Positions 46,366 through 58,169 of a stretch of 64,000 nt of DNA are shown in pieces. Under the pieces are notes generated by a model. That model made no database searches. It was not told the DNA's origin and was given only the letters and a program-made list of their open reading frames with translations. The stretch's first letter is position 1, and each line of letters begins with the position of its first letter. Made by a program: the position numbers and the translations under genes. Origin of the DNA: Halisarca cf. caerulea. Its lineage: Eukaryota; Porifera; Demospongiae; Chondrillida; Halisarcidae. The stretch lies in assembly GCA_963170055.1 (NCBI GenBank), contig CAUJGJ010000016.1, positions 7,501 to 71,500 on the forward strand, in the 5' to 3' direction.

Positions 46366-48712
46366 CTGGAAATCAAGTGAAAGGAAGGATGGATGATTAA
46401 ACACATGCATGTATTGTCAACATATCACAAACCAATGTACATACGTGCAAGCATGGAACCTCTCAACTACATGGCACTCAGGTCTCATCTACAACACACA
46501 CTGTGACAGGTCTCATCTACGACACACACACATATAACACACAGGTCTCATCAACGACACACACACATATAACACACAGGTCTCATCTGTATACAACACA
46601 TATACAATGATCGTAGACGACAAATCATCTTTATAGTCACATGTACTGGTATTTCACACAGCCAACTGGCTGGGGTATTGCCACTTCAAGGGGTCATGCA
46701 TGTATGGTCTGGCAACTGTATGTACAGTATAGAACTATAGCTTAATATATACATCAAAGGGGACACAAAATCAGCACCTGTCATCAGAGGTACTTGCTAC
46801 CGTATAAATATATGTATATGCTTTAATTTTCGCATGGTCTCATCTTTGTGGTATTCACAGATTGAAAGCCATCCACAAAAGGTTACACCTGCAAAAATTT
46901 GGACCGGGCTCTTGTGCAATGGCAAAACATGGCCATTTTTCGCAAATATAAAAATGCGAAAATTGCTAAAAGCCTAAATCCACAAAATACACACCGTGAC
47001 AGTTGCAGAACATAATATTATGGTATCAGGGTTGGTTTATATGTACATATATGTGGTATACACAGATACAGAATGAGGAGTACTTACTATCCAAGAGTAT
47101 AAGTACTAAACCAGGTACTTACTATCAGGGTTGGTTTATGTACATGAGGTATACACAGGGACAGAATGAGGAGCACTTACTATCCAGGAGTATGTACTAA
47201 ACCAGGTACTTACTAAGCAAGGTCCACTGTACGTATGTACTCAAGACAAGAGTGTTAATTAACTGTCCAAGCAGAATGTGCAATCACTTGTATGCAGCTA
47301 CCATCAGACATGTCAGACCTAGCATCATGTGCATGTACTACACGAACTGAGGACAGAGTGTCCATGCACAGAGTGATAAAGGGTACATCGATTCCATATA
47401 GTTACATGAGTTTGGGTGAGAGCACGCATGGAGTATCTAAGTCTCACGTTGCCAGTTCCAGCCACCCTCCACCTTCCCAGTGATGTCAGCCAACGAGAAA
47501 GGAAAGTGAGAATGAACGAGTCCAACTTCACTATAGTAGCACTTATGGTGTAGCTAATCCACTATACACCCAAATACATGCAGTGTATGTAAAACACAGC
47601 TATACCCACATACAAGTACATGCAGTGCATGGGTTCCTGTTCAATACACAGGGTAGACCAGTAGTGGGTTCCTGCTCAATACACAGGGTGGAGCAGTAGT
47701 GGGTTCCTGCTCAATACACAGGGTAGACCAGTAGTGGGTTCCTGCTCAACACACAGGGTAGAGCAGTAGTGGGTTCCTGCTCAATACACAGGGTAGAGCA
47801 GTAGTGGGTTCCTGCTCAATACACAGGGTAGAGCAGTAGTGGGTTCCTGCTCAATACACAGGGTAGAGCAGTAGTGGGTTCCTGCTCAATACACAGGGTA
47901 GACCAGTAGTGGGTTCCTGCTCAATACACAGGGTAGAGCAGTAGTGGGTTCCTGCTCAATACACAGGGTAGAGCAGTAGTGGGTTCCTGTTCAATACACA
48001 GGGTAGAGCAGTAGTGGGTTCCTGTTCAACACACAGGGTAGAGCAGTAGTGGGTTCCTGCTCAACACACAGGGTAGACCAGTAGTGGGTTCCTGCTCAAC
48101 ACACAGGGTAGACCAGTAGTGGGTTCCTGCTCAATACACAGGGTAGAGCAGTAGTGGGTTCCTGCTCAACACACAGGGTAGACCAGTAGTGGGTTCCTGT
48201 TCAACACACAGGGTAGACCAGTAGTGGGTTCCTGTTCAACACACAGGGTAGACCAGTAGTGGGTTCCTGTTCAACACACAGGGTAGAGCAGTAGTGGGTT
48301 CCTGCTCAATACACAGGGTAGAGCAGTAGTGGGTTCCTGTTCAATACACAGGGTAGAGCAGTAGTGGGTTCCTGTTCAATACACAGGGTAGAGCAGTAGT
48401 GCATGGGTTCCTGCTCAATACACAGGGTAAAGGGGTAATTTGGAACGGTGCATGGGGCAACTAGGATGGTGGGTCAAAACGTGAAAACTTAGCAGTACCA
48501 GTGCCAGTTAACTACCGCATTAAAGACTCCAGGTCATTGTGGTCTCCATGAATTGGGGGTTCAGCAGTAGCAAACACGACTAGACAGCTAAACCGTACCA
48601 AAAAGTAAAGCCCCTGTCCCGAATAACCCCAGTGTGCTAAACTTCAAGTCCCCCCCGCTCTGGCCTACCATAGTATGGTGTGAGTGAAGCTAATCTACAG
48701 AGGTGTACTTAC
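46366..48712 (-). other. Predicted first intron of gene 6
   Basis: Acceptor as in its paralogues; donor ATT|GTAAGTAC at 48707-48712 (the exon end reads GATTGCATT). Holds 20-bp repeats with acacacatataacacacagg variants (46480-46590), two 91-bp units (47024-47209) and the longest 35-bp array. Confidence 0.5.
47632..48429. repeat. 35-bp minisatellite, about 23 copies (gene 6 intron)
   Basis: The longest array of this family in the window, with many gaccagtag and caacacacag variants clustered in its second half. Confidence 0.9.
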
Positions 48713-49060
48713 AATGCAATCGTGAAGTGAACCAGAGAAGAGACCAATACGATCTGCTCAACAACACGGAGCGACGAGGACCGAGGGAGGAGGACGGGGA
48801 GAGGAGAGCAAAACTTGAATCAAACGACAATCAGTAGTGAGCACTAAGGTGGCTTCTGGGAATACACCTGGTACGGTCACGTGCGCGAGGCCAGTACCGC
48901 CCCCTACTAATGACTGCGAAATCCTCAGACTGTTCCAACGACAACTGGACGACTTCTGGAGGAGAGATCATTCCAAGTACGATGAAAGAGAGACAGAGGT
49001 GTACCCGTTGAATGTTGAACAGTGTCATTTGGAGGGCAAGAGATGGCCACTGTAGCAGTT
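48713..49060 (-). promoter_or_regulatory. Exon 1 and promoter block of gene 6
   Basis: Exon-like sequence is followed about 165 bases away by CACGTGCGCG near 48879 and CCGCCCC near 48897. Confidence 0.45.
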
Positions 49061-49235
49061 TGACACGTCTGGACGTGACTGCTTGGCTGAGCCTGGTGAC
49101 TTGAGGACTCCAAGTTCTGCCTGGCAGATCTCAGTTTTTTTTCCTCACTACTCACCTCAGTCTATGGTAAATTTGTTGTAGATAGACGTCTTTGTGGTCT
49201 TTTATGGCACAGGAAACTCATATCTAGTTAGATTT

Positions 49236-49430
49236 AAGGTAAAGGGGGGTAATTTGGAACATGCTGGTATCATGTGGAACTTTTGTTGTGGTTAAGTTAC
49301 CCACCGATCCTTGCTACTACCAAACTCCCCCTTCATGGAGATAATACTGACCAGAAATAATGGATGTAGCTTGTGGTTGAGACCGCTTTTGGCCTGACTG
49401 TTCCAAATTATATATACCCCATTTTACCTT
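49236..49430. mobile_element. AAGGTAAA-ended MITE, unit 6
   Basis: Third copy of the insertion at 20697-20890, at the same site in the duplicated unit. Confidence 0.72.
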
Positions 49431-51409
49431 CCTAATCGATATACCACACTGACCAGCATGACACCTGTAGTGCAGACTCAGTACCACATCATCTCTGTCT
49501 GGTGTCCTTTCCAAAACAAAGTTTGCCATTTTATATTCTTTAAAGCTCCACAAGGGTTTGGTGGCATGTGTGGCAGTGTTGGGAACAGAATTACTGGTTG
49601 CCTTTGATGCCATCACTGCCGGTATAGCGGTTGACTCATGATGGATTCCAGTGAAACAGGATGGTAGCTTTAATGTTGAAGTTGAAACTTCCACACTGTT
49701 GAAGTCTTTGCATGGAGCACCTCATGCTGGATCTATGTTAATGGGCTGTCAAGAATTGTGGGGAATCTCTAATACATTGGAACTTCTGATTAAAGGACAT
49801 GTCCTTTGTAGAGAGGTTGCATGTCCTCTCTGGCAGAGTGGGACCTCAAGTCATGCATGTCCTTTGTAGACCTTATTTGGGAGAGTCCACTATCGGAGGT
49901 TTCCTGCATGTATAACTTCCTCGCACTCTGATCATCTGTGAAGTTTGGACAACTTTGTCAATGGACACTCCAGACAAACACACCTGCACATGTATCAGTC
50001 TATAGGATGAAGTAGCTTATACAGGCATGAGTCACTAATCTGCACACATCCGTTCTGGATGAAATTGCATGTGGATAAAGTGAGGGAACTGGATAAATGA
50101 GGGAGAGGTAGTATAGTGTACAGTAGGATTATTGCAGATTTGTTCCAATAAAAACTACTACGGAAGGGGAGGGAGCTGGGTATCTGAGGTGAGGATAAGT
50201 GAGGTCTCACTGTACCATGGTTTGACCATGCCACAGTCAAGTTGTGATGTGTGTAATGAGTCACTTACTATTCGGACCACGTACACTTGCACTAAAGACT
50301 TGTATGTTGTCATTCCAGCACATCTGCCAACTCATGTCAATAGGTGTTGTTTTAATTCATTGAATTAATGGTATATAATATATGTACAACTGCTAAATTT
50401 ATTCAAGCATATCTGACCCCATCCAACACACTTGTCTGTCTGCTACCTCCTCACAGGTTATTGTGGACCGAGTTGTCATGGATGTTGACCACCCTGCACA
50501 CCCCAGCAGATGTCCACTGTACATGACCCAACACTGTTCACGTCCACTGATGATGTACATATGTCCATTCATGAATTATATGATTGCATTGTGTGACCAT
50601 TTGTATGTGCATGCAATGTATACATGATATTATATTATTATGATGTGTATAATATGCTACTGCATGTACAGCTGCTTGTGTGCATGTATACATGTACAAA
50701 TGTGGTTACGTATGTTGTAGATTGACACTGAGCAGAAACGATCTTCCAGTTCCCAAAGTGTCCTTTGTAGAGAGGTTCCACTGCATTGCAAACCTTTTGC
50801 AGTTCCTAAATTGTCCTTTGTAGAGAGGTTCTACTGCATGTGGTGTCAAATATAACCATAAGCACACTCTATCAACCCCACCCACTTGGGGTAACAAGAT
50901 GGGAATATAATTAGATAAACAAGTTTACAATTGGACTCTGTGTCTGCGTTGAGCAGTGAAGCAGACACAGGTGGTCACACCCACACACACACTCCAGGAA
51001 CATGTGCTACAAATTGACACTAACAGCTGTAGAGTGGCTGTGGTCAGGTGTGAACGGTTGTAATTACATGTACATGTGTGACACAATGCTGATGTATAAG
51101 CATTACAGATATATTTTACATGCATGCATACGTACGTACATGCACACACATCGCATACATTGTATATGCACTAGTGACAATGTATGAGACCTTGCAGTAC
51201 ATATTTGCATGCATGCAACTATACTGTATATATATACTGTCGGAAATTGGTTAAACTACCACATCAAATTAATACCTAATGCTGTTGCACAATTTGTTAT
51301 GAGTATACAAAAATTTAAATAATAATATGAACTTTAAATACACGTATTAATATAAACTGCTCACATGCACACATGTATAATTACATAATACTCCATACCA
51401 TGTTCTAGA
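49431..51409. other. Repeated intergenic flank between genes 6 and 7
   Basis: Contains a decayed Tigger-like MITE (from about 49785), a MITE-like piece near 50050-50220, and the CA-rich, AT-rich 3' flank of gene 7. No gene is seen. Confidence 0.55.
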
Positions 51410-51587
51410 CTTACAGTACATGCAGTACATACAGTACACACAGTACACACAGTACATACAGTACACACAGTACACACAGTACATACAGTACATGTACACA
51501 CAGTACATGTACACACAGAACATGCAGTACATACAGTACATGCAGTACATACAGTACATGCAGTACATGCAGTACATGCGGTACAGC
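51410..51587. repeat. 9-bp (cagtacaca)n array 3' of gene 7
   Basis: About 19 degenerate units with two inserted catgtacacacagta words, ending at the stop codon. Confidence 0.85.
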
Positions 51588-53927
51588 TCAGAACACAGCT
51601 ACTTGTTTGGTATTGTTCAGTGTAACAAGGAGATCTCCATTGTGGTCAATAGATAGACCATATGGATAGGAGCCAACTTGGAAGCTGTGAATTAACTGTC
51701 CCATTGTATTGAAGATGGCAACACGACTGTTACTTTGGTCAGCTACTATCACATGACGATCAGCTGTGATGATGATGTCAAGAGGATTTTTTAGATGCTC
51801 TTTACCAAACTGTCTCTGGTACACTCCTTTGGCACTGAAAACCTGTACACGATTGCTGTAGTCAACTACATACATGTCCCCCTCCTCATCTGGTGCAATG
51901 GCTACTGCAGTTGGTTGGCTGAACTGTCCAGGACCACTACCTTGTGATCCAATAGTGCGTATGAGCTGACCATCCAAAGTGAACACTGATATCCTGTGAT
52001 TTCCAAACTCAGCAACATAAACCTGTTTGTTGTGTACTTTTACGCCCCAAGGTGCTGAGAGGTGTCCAACTCCAATTTGTCTGACAAACGTTCCATCACT
52101 TTCAACCACTTCAATTCGATTATTGTACCAGATTCCAATGTACAATCGATTGTCATGGTCTACAGCAATGCCATCAGGATGGTGCAGCTGCCCATTTCCA
52201 GATCCTTGTTGGCCGAATGATCTGATGTGCTTCTTCTGCTTATCAAACACATGAACCTGATTACTTCCACTGTCAGTAACGAATATGTGGCCATTCTGAC
52301 CTACTGCAATACCCCAAGGACCACCTCCCCATCGGGGATAGTTGAGATATCCCTTGTTTGCTCCAAGTTCCCTCACATTCTTATTGAGCTTAGGTAAACC
52401 TGACTTAGGGAGAAAGTTGACAACAAACGGACTTCCACTAATCTCACTCCCGTTCACTCGAATGGACAGTTCACATTCTCCGCAGTATGTACTAGGGAAG
52501 GATATAGTGTACCTTCCGTTCTTATCATCAACTACCCTCGCTTTGATGGCTGGACCCTGGATGGGGGACTTGGGATGGAGAAAGGCCTCAACATTCTCCC
52601 CTCCTCTCTTACATCGGATGTTCTCTCTGTCAAATGTGGTCACTGTCAATGTCACAGGATGTGAGTCATTCCATTGGACACTTTCAGGTTTGGGCTCCAC
52701 TGTGCAGTTGGCAGGACAGGCTCCAGATTCTACAACACCGAAGTCTTCAATTGCCTTCAAAAGGACATCTTGGTTGGTGGGGTCAAAGGTCACCACCTGA
52801 GACACTGTGCTCTCAAGTTCTTCCTGACACCATTTTGACGTCACAACAGACTGTTGTGTTCGAACAAGGTCCTTACAAGCTAGCACATCATGACTGCTAC
52901 CACTGCTTAGGAGAAACTCAAGGGAGGATTCAGCGATTGTTGATGTCTCCTTCTCCCTCTGAGCAGCTGCGAGCTTTGACCTGATTGTACGCTTCTTCTC
53001 TTCTGCTGTGGTGATGACCTGCCTACAAAGTTCCTCCTTCCTCTTCTCCACTGCCTCATGGATGGTCTGGAAGGCTGTGTCGATATTGACAAGTGAATAC
53101 TCTTTCATCTCATCCACAGTTTTAATCTGGCTTTGGAACTTCTTTTCAATCTTCTTGTATTTCTCACCATAACAGACAGCAGCCTGACGAGCAATCTTGA
53201 TAGATTGAGTGTAGCGATCAGCTACTTTGTCGCTGAGAAACACTGGAGTGTGCGAGGATTTACGGTCCACAGTACAAGCTTGACACATGAGTAGATCACA
53301 CTGTTCACAGATGTACTCCAGAACCTTTCCTCTGTGCTGTGGACATTGGATGTGTGATGTGTTCTTTGACATCTTAGTTGCATCCCAAGGACCAGATGTT
53401 CGCATCTCTTCCAATGCTTTCACGGTGTGGTTGTCACAAGCACTTATCATTTCATGGGCATCGCAACAGCGCTCACAGAGAAAATTATCACAGTCAAAAC
53501 AGAACACAGTTGAGTGTGCATCGGGTCTCCTGCACTTTCTGTTCTCACAAGGAATAGGAGTATTCTTGGACACTTTGTGGGCCAGTTTTCTCCTCTCCAT
53601 GTAACGAGCTAGTGGTCCATTTGGAACTGGAAAACAGCGTAAACTGTCCACTCGACACTCACTCTCTGTCATCTTCCCGTCATTCCAGGTAGTGGATGTG
53701 TCCCCACATTTGCTGCACTCCAGACGGCCATTTTCCACTACCATATTAGGAAGGCACTCTGCACACACTGAATGCAGACAGCACAACAGGTGAGGATTGT
53801 TCAGTTCTTTCTTGCAGTGACCACATGTCACATCAGGTTCAACGATGACGGCTGGTTCTTCTTCTTGTTGACATGAGGACTTGTTCTGTGAGGACTGATG
53901 AGCTGGATCAGGACTGCTTTCCGTCAT
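51588..53927 (-). CDS. TRIM-NHL E3 ubiquitin ligase, gene 7 (779 aa)
   Basis: Intact. It starts MTESSPDPAH, the only member in which Ala-Glu-Gly after the start is changed. RING ligands are complete; the first zinc module has CERCCDAHE in place of CERCHDAHE. B-box 2 is the SSHTPVF type. The filamin domain has the CELSIRV variant. The propeller begins PRWGGGPWG, where all others have PQQGGGPWG; loops read TDSGSNQ, IWYNNR, AEFGNH and VDYSNR. Coiled coil and neighbouring DNA are close to gene 6. Fifteen open codons upstream of the ATG are intronic. Confidence 0.92.
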   Translation of the reverse strand: MTESSPDPAHQSSQNKSSCQQEEEPAVIVEPDVTCGHCKKELNNPHLLCCLHSVCAECLPNMVVENGRLECSKCGDTSTTWNDGKMTESECRVDSLRCFPVPNGPLARYMERRKLAHKVSKNTPIPCENRKCRRPDAHSTVFCFDCDNFLCERCCDAHEMISACDNHTVKALEEMRTSGPWDATKMSKNTSHIQCPQHRGKVLEYICEQCDLLMCQACTVDRKSSHTPVFLSDKVADRYTQSIKIARQAAVCYGEKYKKIEKKFQSQIKTVDEMKEYSLVNIDTAFQTIHEAVEKRKEELCRQVITTAEEKKRTIRSKLAAAQREKETSTIAESSLEFLLSSGSSHDVLACKDLVRTQQSVVTSKWCQEELESTVSQVVTFDPTNQDVLLKAIEDFGVVESGACPANCTVEPKPESVQWNDSHPVTLTVTTFDRENIRCKRGGENVEAFLHPKSPIQGPAIKARVVDDKNGRYTISFPSTYCGECELSIRVNGSEISGSPFVVNFLPKSGLPKLNKNVRELGANKGYLNYPRWGGGPWGIAVGQNGHIFVTDSGSNQVHVFDKQKKHIRSFGQQGSGNGQLHHPDGIAVDHDNRLYIGIWYNNRIEVVESDGTFVRQIGVGHLSAPWGVKVHNKQVYVAEFGNHRISVFTLDGQLIRTIGSQGSGPGQFSQPTAVAIAPDEEGDMYVVDYSNRVQVFSAKGVYQRQFGKEHLKNPLDIIITADRHVIVADQSNSRVAIFNTMGQLIHSFQVGSYPYGLSIDHNGDLLVTLNNTKQVAVF

Positions 53928-53933
53928 GTTGTT

Positions 53934-55522
53934 CTGGAAATTAAATAAAAGAAAGGATGGATGATTGAACACATGTATATATTGTCAGCGCATCCCAAAC
54001 CAATGCAAACGTGCATGGAACCACTCAACTACATGGCATACAACACACAGGTCTCATCTACAACACATATATATACACAATGATCGTCGACGACAAATCA
54101 CCCTTATATATAGTCACATGTACTGGTATTCCGCACAGCCAACTGGCTGGGCTATTGCCATGCTGAGGGTTCATGCATGTATGGTCTAGCAAATGTATAT
54201 GCAGTGAAACCTGCTGTGTACATACCTGAAAGGAGACACAAAATCAGTACTTGTTATCAGAGGTGCTTACTACCATATATGCTATAATTTTTGTTGGTTT
54301 TTATATTCGCGGTATTCACAGATTGGAAGCCATACATGAAAGTTTACACCCATGAAAATTTAGACCGGGCTCTTGTGCAATGGCAAAATATGGCCTATGG
54401 CTGTGCGCGAATAAACAAACGCGAAAATCGCTAAAAGCCAAAACCCGCAAAATATACACCCCGTGCACGAAAATTAAAGCACATACTGTATCAGGGTTGG
54501 TTTATGCACATGAAGTAACACAAGGACAAAATGAGGAGTACTATCCAGGAGTATGTGCTAAACCAGGTACTTACTATCAGGGTTGGTTTATGTACAAGAA
54601 GTATACACAGGGACAGAATGAGGAGTACTTACTATCCAGGAGTGTGTACTAAACCAGGTACTTACTAAGCAAGGACCACTGTACAATACATACTCAAGAC
54701 AAGAGTTGTCCATGCAGTATGTACAATCACTTGTATGCAACTGCCATCAGACATGTCAGACCTAACATCATATGTACATACTATATTAACTGAGGACAGA
54801 GTGTCCATGCACAGAGTGATAAAAGGTACATCAATTCCATATATAGCTACATGAATTTGGGTGAGAGCACGCATGGAGTTTCTAAGTCTCACGTTGCCAG
54901 TTCCAACCACCCTCCACCTTCCCGGTGATGTCAGTCAACGAGAAAGGAAAGTGAGAATGAACGAGTCTGCGTGTCCAACTTCACTATAGGAGCCCTTGTG
55001 ATGTAGCTAATCTACTATACACCCAAATACAGTGTACGTAAAACACAGTTACATGCAAATACATACACACATATAAGTACATGCAGTATGTGGGTTGCTG
55101 TTCAATACACAGGGCAGAGCAGTAGTGGGTTCCTGTTCAATACACAGGGTAGAGCAGTAGTGAGTTCCTGTTCAATACACAGGGTAGACCAGTAGTGGGT
55201 TCCTGCTCAATACACAGGGTAGAGCAGTAGTGAGTTCCTGTTCAATACACAGGGTAAGGGGGTAATTTAGAACGGTGCATGGGGCAATTCAGGATGGTGG
55301 GTCAAAACGTGAAAAGCAGTGTCAGTTATTGGCACCGCATTAAAGATTTCTGGTCATTGTGGTCTCCATGAATTGGGGGTTCAGCAGTAGCAAACATGAC
55401 TAGACAGCTTAACCATACCAAAAAGTAAAGCTCCTGTCCCGAATAACCCCAGTGTGCCATACTTCAAGTCCCCCCGCTCTGGCCTACCGTAGTATGGTGC
55501 GAGTGAACATAGGTCAACTTAC
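53934..55522 (-). other. Predicted first intron of gene 7
   Basis: Acceptor TTTCCAG; donor ATT|GTAAGTTG at 55517-55522. At about 1.6 kb it is shorter than its neighbours because the 35-bp array has only about five units (55091-55256). The 91-bp repeat has two units (54489-54664). Confidence 0.5.
55091..55256. repeat. 35-bp minisatellite, about five copies (gene 7 intron)
   Basis: Same unit as the other introns, with gtgagttcctg variants in two copies. Confidence 0.88.
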
Positions 55523-55920
55523 AATGAAATCGTTAAGTGAACCAGAGTAGAGACCAATACGATCTGTTCAACAACACGGAGCGACGAGGACTGAGAGAGA
55601 AGGACGAGTAGAGCAAAACTTGAATCAAACGACAATCAGTATTGAGCACTGAGGTCGCTTCTGGGAATTCACCTGGTACGGTCACGTGCACGAGGCCAGT
55701 ACCGCCCCCTACTAATGACTGCGAAATCCTAGTCTCGCGGGCCAGACCAGGGTCTGGCCCGCGAGACTAGCGAAATCCTCAGATGTTCCGAGTATCAATG
55801 GATGTTCCAACGACAACGGGATGACGTGTGAGGAGAAATTATTCCAAGTATGATGAGAGAGAGAGGTGTACCCATTGAATGTTGAATTTTGTCATTTGGA
55901 GGGCAATAGATGGCCACTGT
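55523..55920 (-). promoter_or_regulatory. Exon 1 and promoter block of gene 7
   Basis: The CACGTG (about 55682-55690) and GC-box patch is about 160 bases from the donor. Immediately beyond it a 40-base palindrome (55729-55768) has inserted, and another inverted-repeat insertion lies at 55928-55989. Both are absent from the paralogous promoters. Confidence 0.45.
55729..55768. mobile_element. 40-bp palindromic insertion with 9-bp target duplication
   Basis: The arms tagtctcgcgggccagacc and ggtctggcccgcgagacta are perfectly complementary around a two-base centre. The nine bases gcgaaatcc stand on both sides; the paralogous promoters have gcgaaatcctcag once. The ends match those of the MITE at 31253-31373, so this looks like a minimal member of that family. 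Confidence 0.82.
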
Positions 55921-55927
55921 AGCAGCA

Positions 55928-55989
55928 TAGTCTCGTACCCAGCCCCTTCCGCCGGCCGCCTAGAGACGAGACTGTACTAAGTGGCAGGA
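55928..55989. mobile_element. Small insertion with TAGTCTCGT ends
   Basis: Other units read tagcagcatgacac here; this one has about 60 extra bases starting tagtctcgtacccagcccct and containing the complementary agacgagact. Target duplication is not clear. Confidence 0.45.
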
Positions 55990-56485
55990 TGACACTGAAC
56001 ACGACTGCTTGGCTGAGCCTGGTGACTTGAGGCTTCTGCCTGGCAGATCTCAGTTTTTCTTCTCAGTTCTCACCTCAGTCTATGGTAAATTTGTTGTAGA
56101 AAGACGTCTTTGTGGTCTTTTATGGCACAGGAAAGCTCATATCTAGTTAGATACTGACCGGCATAGACATCTGTCGTCAGTGCAGACTCAGTACCACATC
56201 ATCTCTGTCTGGTTTCCTTTCCAAAAAAAGTTCACCATTTTATACTCTTTAAAGCTCCACAAGAGTTTGGTGTCATGTGTTGCAGTGTAGGGGACAGAAT
56301 GACTGGTTACCTTTGATTCTATCACTGCCACTATAGCGGTTGACTCATGGCGGGTTCCAGTGAAACAGGATGGTAGCTATAATGTTGAAGTTGAAACTTC
56401 CACACTGTTGAAGTCTTCGCATGGGACACCTTATGCTGGATCTATGTGAATGGGCTATCAAGAATTGTGAGGAATCTCTCTAATT

Positions 56486-56631
56486 CAGTGGAACTTCTGA
56501 TTAAAGGACATGTCCTTTGAAGAGAGGTTGCATGTCCTCTTTGGAGAGTGGGGCCTCAAGTTGTGTCCTTTGTAGAGAGGTTCGTTATACTATGACCTTA
56601 TTTGGGAGAGTCCTCCATCGGGGGTTCCCTG
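56486..56631. mobile_element. Tigger/pogo-like MITE, unit 7
   Basis: The left end CAGTGGAACTTCTGATT is the least decayed; the right end is ATCGGGGGTTCCCTG, followed by TA. Counterpart of 34009-34259. Confidence 0.5.
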
Positions 56632-58169
56632 TATAACTTCCTCACACTCTGATCATCTGTGACTTTGTACAACTTTGTCAATGGACACTCCAGACAAACA
56701 CACCTGCATATACTGTATGTATGATTCCATAGACTGAAGTAGCTGTATTGTGCAGCCATAAGTCACTAATCCGCACACATCAGTTCTGGATGAAATTGCA
56801 TGTGGATAAAGTGAGGGAACTGGATAAATGAGGGAGCAGTAGTACAGTGTACAGTAGGAGTATTGCAGATTTCTTTCAGTAAAAACTACTACGGAAAGTG
56901 AGCGAGCTGGGTATCTGAGATGTCTAGCAAGGCCCTACTGTACCATGGTTGGGCCATGCTAGAGTCAAGTTGTGATGTGTGTAATGAGTCACTTTCTATT
57001 CGGACCACATACACTTACACTGAAGACTTGTATGTTGTCATTCCAGCATGTCTGCCGACTCATGTCAATAGGTGTTGTCTTCATTGAAAGGTATATAATA
57101 TATGTGCAACTGCTACATTTATTCAAGCATTTCTGATCCCATCCAACACACTTGTCTGTCTGCTACCTCCTCACAGGGTGTTGTGGACCGAGTTGTCATG
57201 GATTTTGACCACCCTGCACACCCCAGCAGATATCCACTTTGACCCAACACTGTTGATGTCCACCGATGATATACATTTCTTCATTCATGAATTATGATTG
57301 CATTGTGCGGCCATTTGTATGTGCATGCAATGTAATGATATTCATAATATTATGATGTGTATATGCATGCACAGCTGCTTGTGTGCATGTATATATGTAC
57401 AAATGTGTGTTACGTATGTTATAGATTGACACTGAGCAGAAACGATCTTCCAGTTCCCAAAGTGTCCTTTGTAGAGAGGTTACACTGCATTGCATACCTT
57501 TTGCAGTTCCTAAATTGTCCTTTATAGAGAGGTTCTACTGCATGCATGTGGTGTGAAATGTTCGCCATGAGCACACTCCATTGACCCCACGTGCACCCAC
57601 TTGGGGTAAGAAAATTGAAATAATACAAAGAAGTTTACAATTGGACTCTGTGTCTGCATTGAGCAGTGAAGCAGACACAGGTGGTCACACACACACACAC
57701 TCCAGGAACATGTGCTACAAATTGACACTAACAGCTGTAGTGTGGGTGTGGTTAGGTGTGACATGGTTGTAACTACATGCATGTGTGTGACACAATGCTG
57801 ATGTGTAAGCATTACAGATATATTTTACATACATCTGCATGTTGCACACATGCATGCATACGTACGTACGTACATATGCATGCATGCACATACACGCACA
57901 CACACCGCATACACATGGATATAACAAGCACTAGTATACTGTGACATTGTATGAGACCTTGCAGTATGTACTTACATGAATGTAGCTATACTGTATAATT
58001 ATACTGTCGGGAATCGGTTAAACTACCACATTAAATTAATATCTAATGCTGATGCACAATTTGTTATGAGTATACAATTTAAGTAATAATATGAACTGCT
58101 CACATGCACACATGTGTAATTACATAATACTCCATACCATATATAGACATACAGTACATGCAGTACAGC
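56632..58169. other. Repeated intergenic flank and 3' region of gene 8
   Basis: Shared flank sequence, then CA-rich and AT-rich DNA. Only two units of the 9-bp repeat (58150-58165) precede the stop codon. No gene is seen. Confidence 0.55.
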
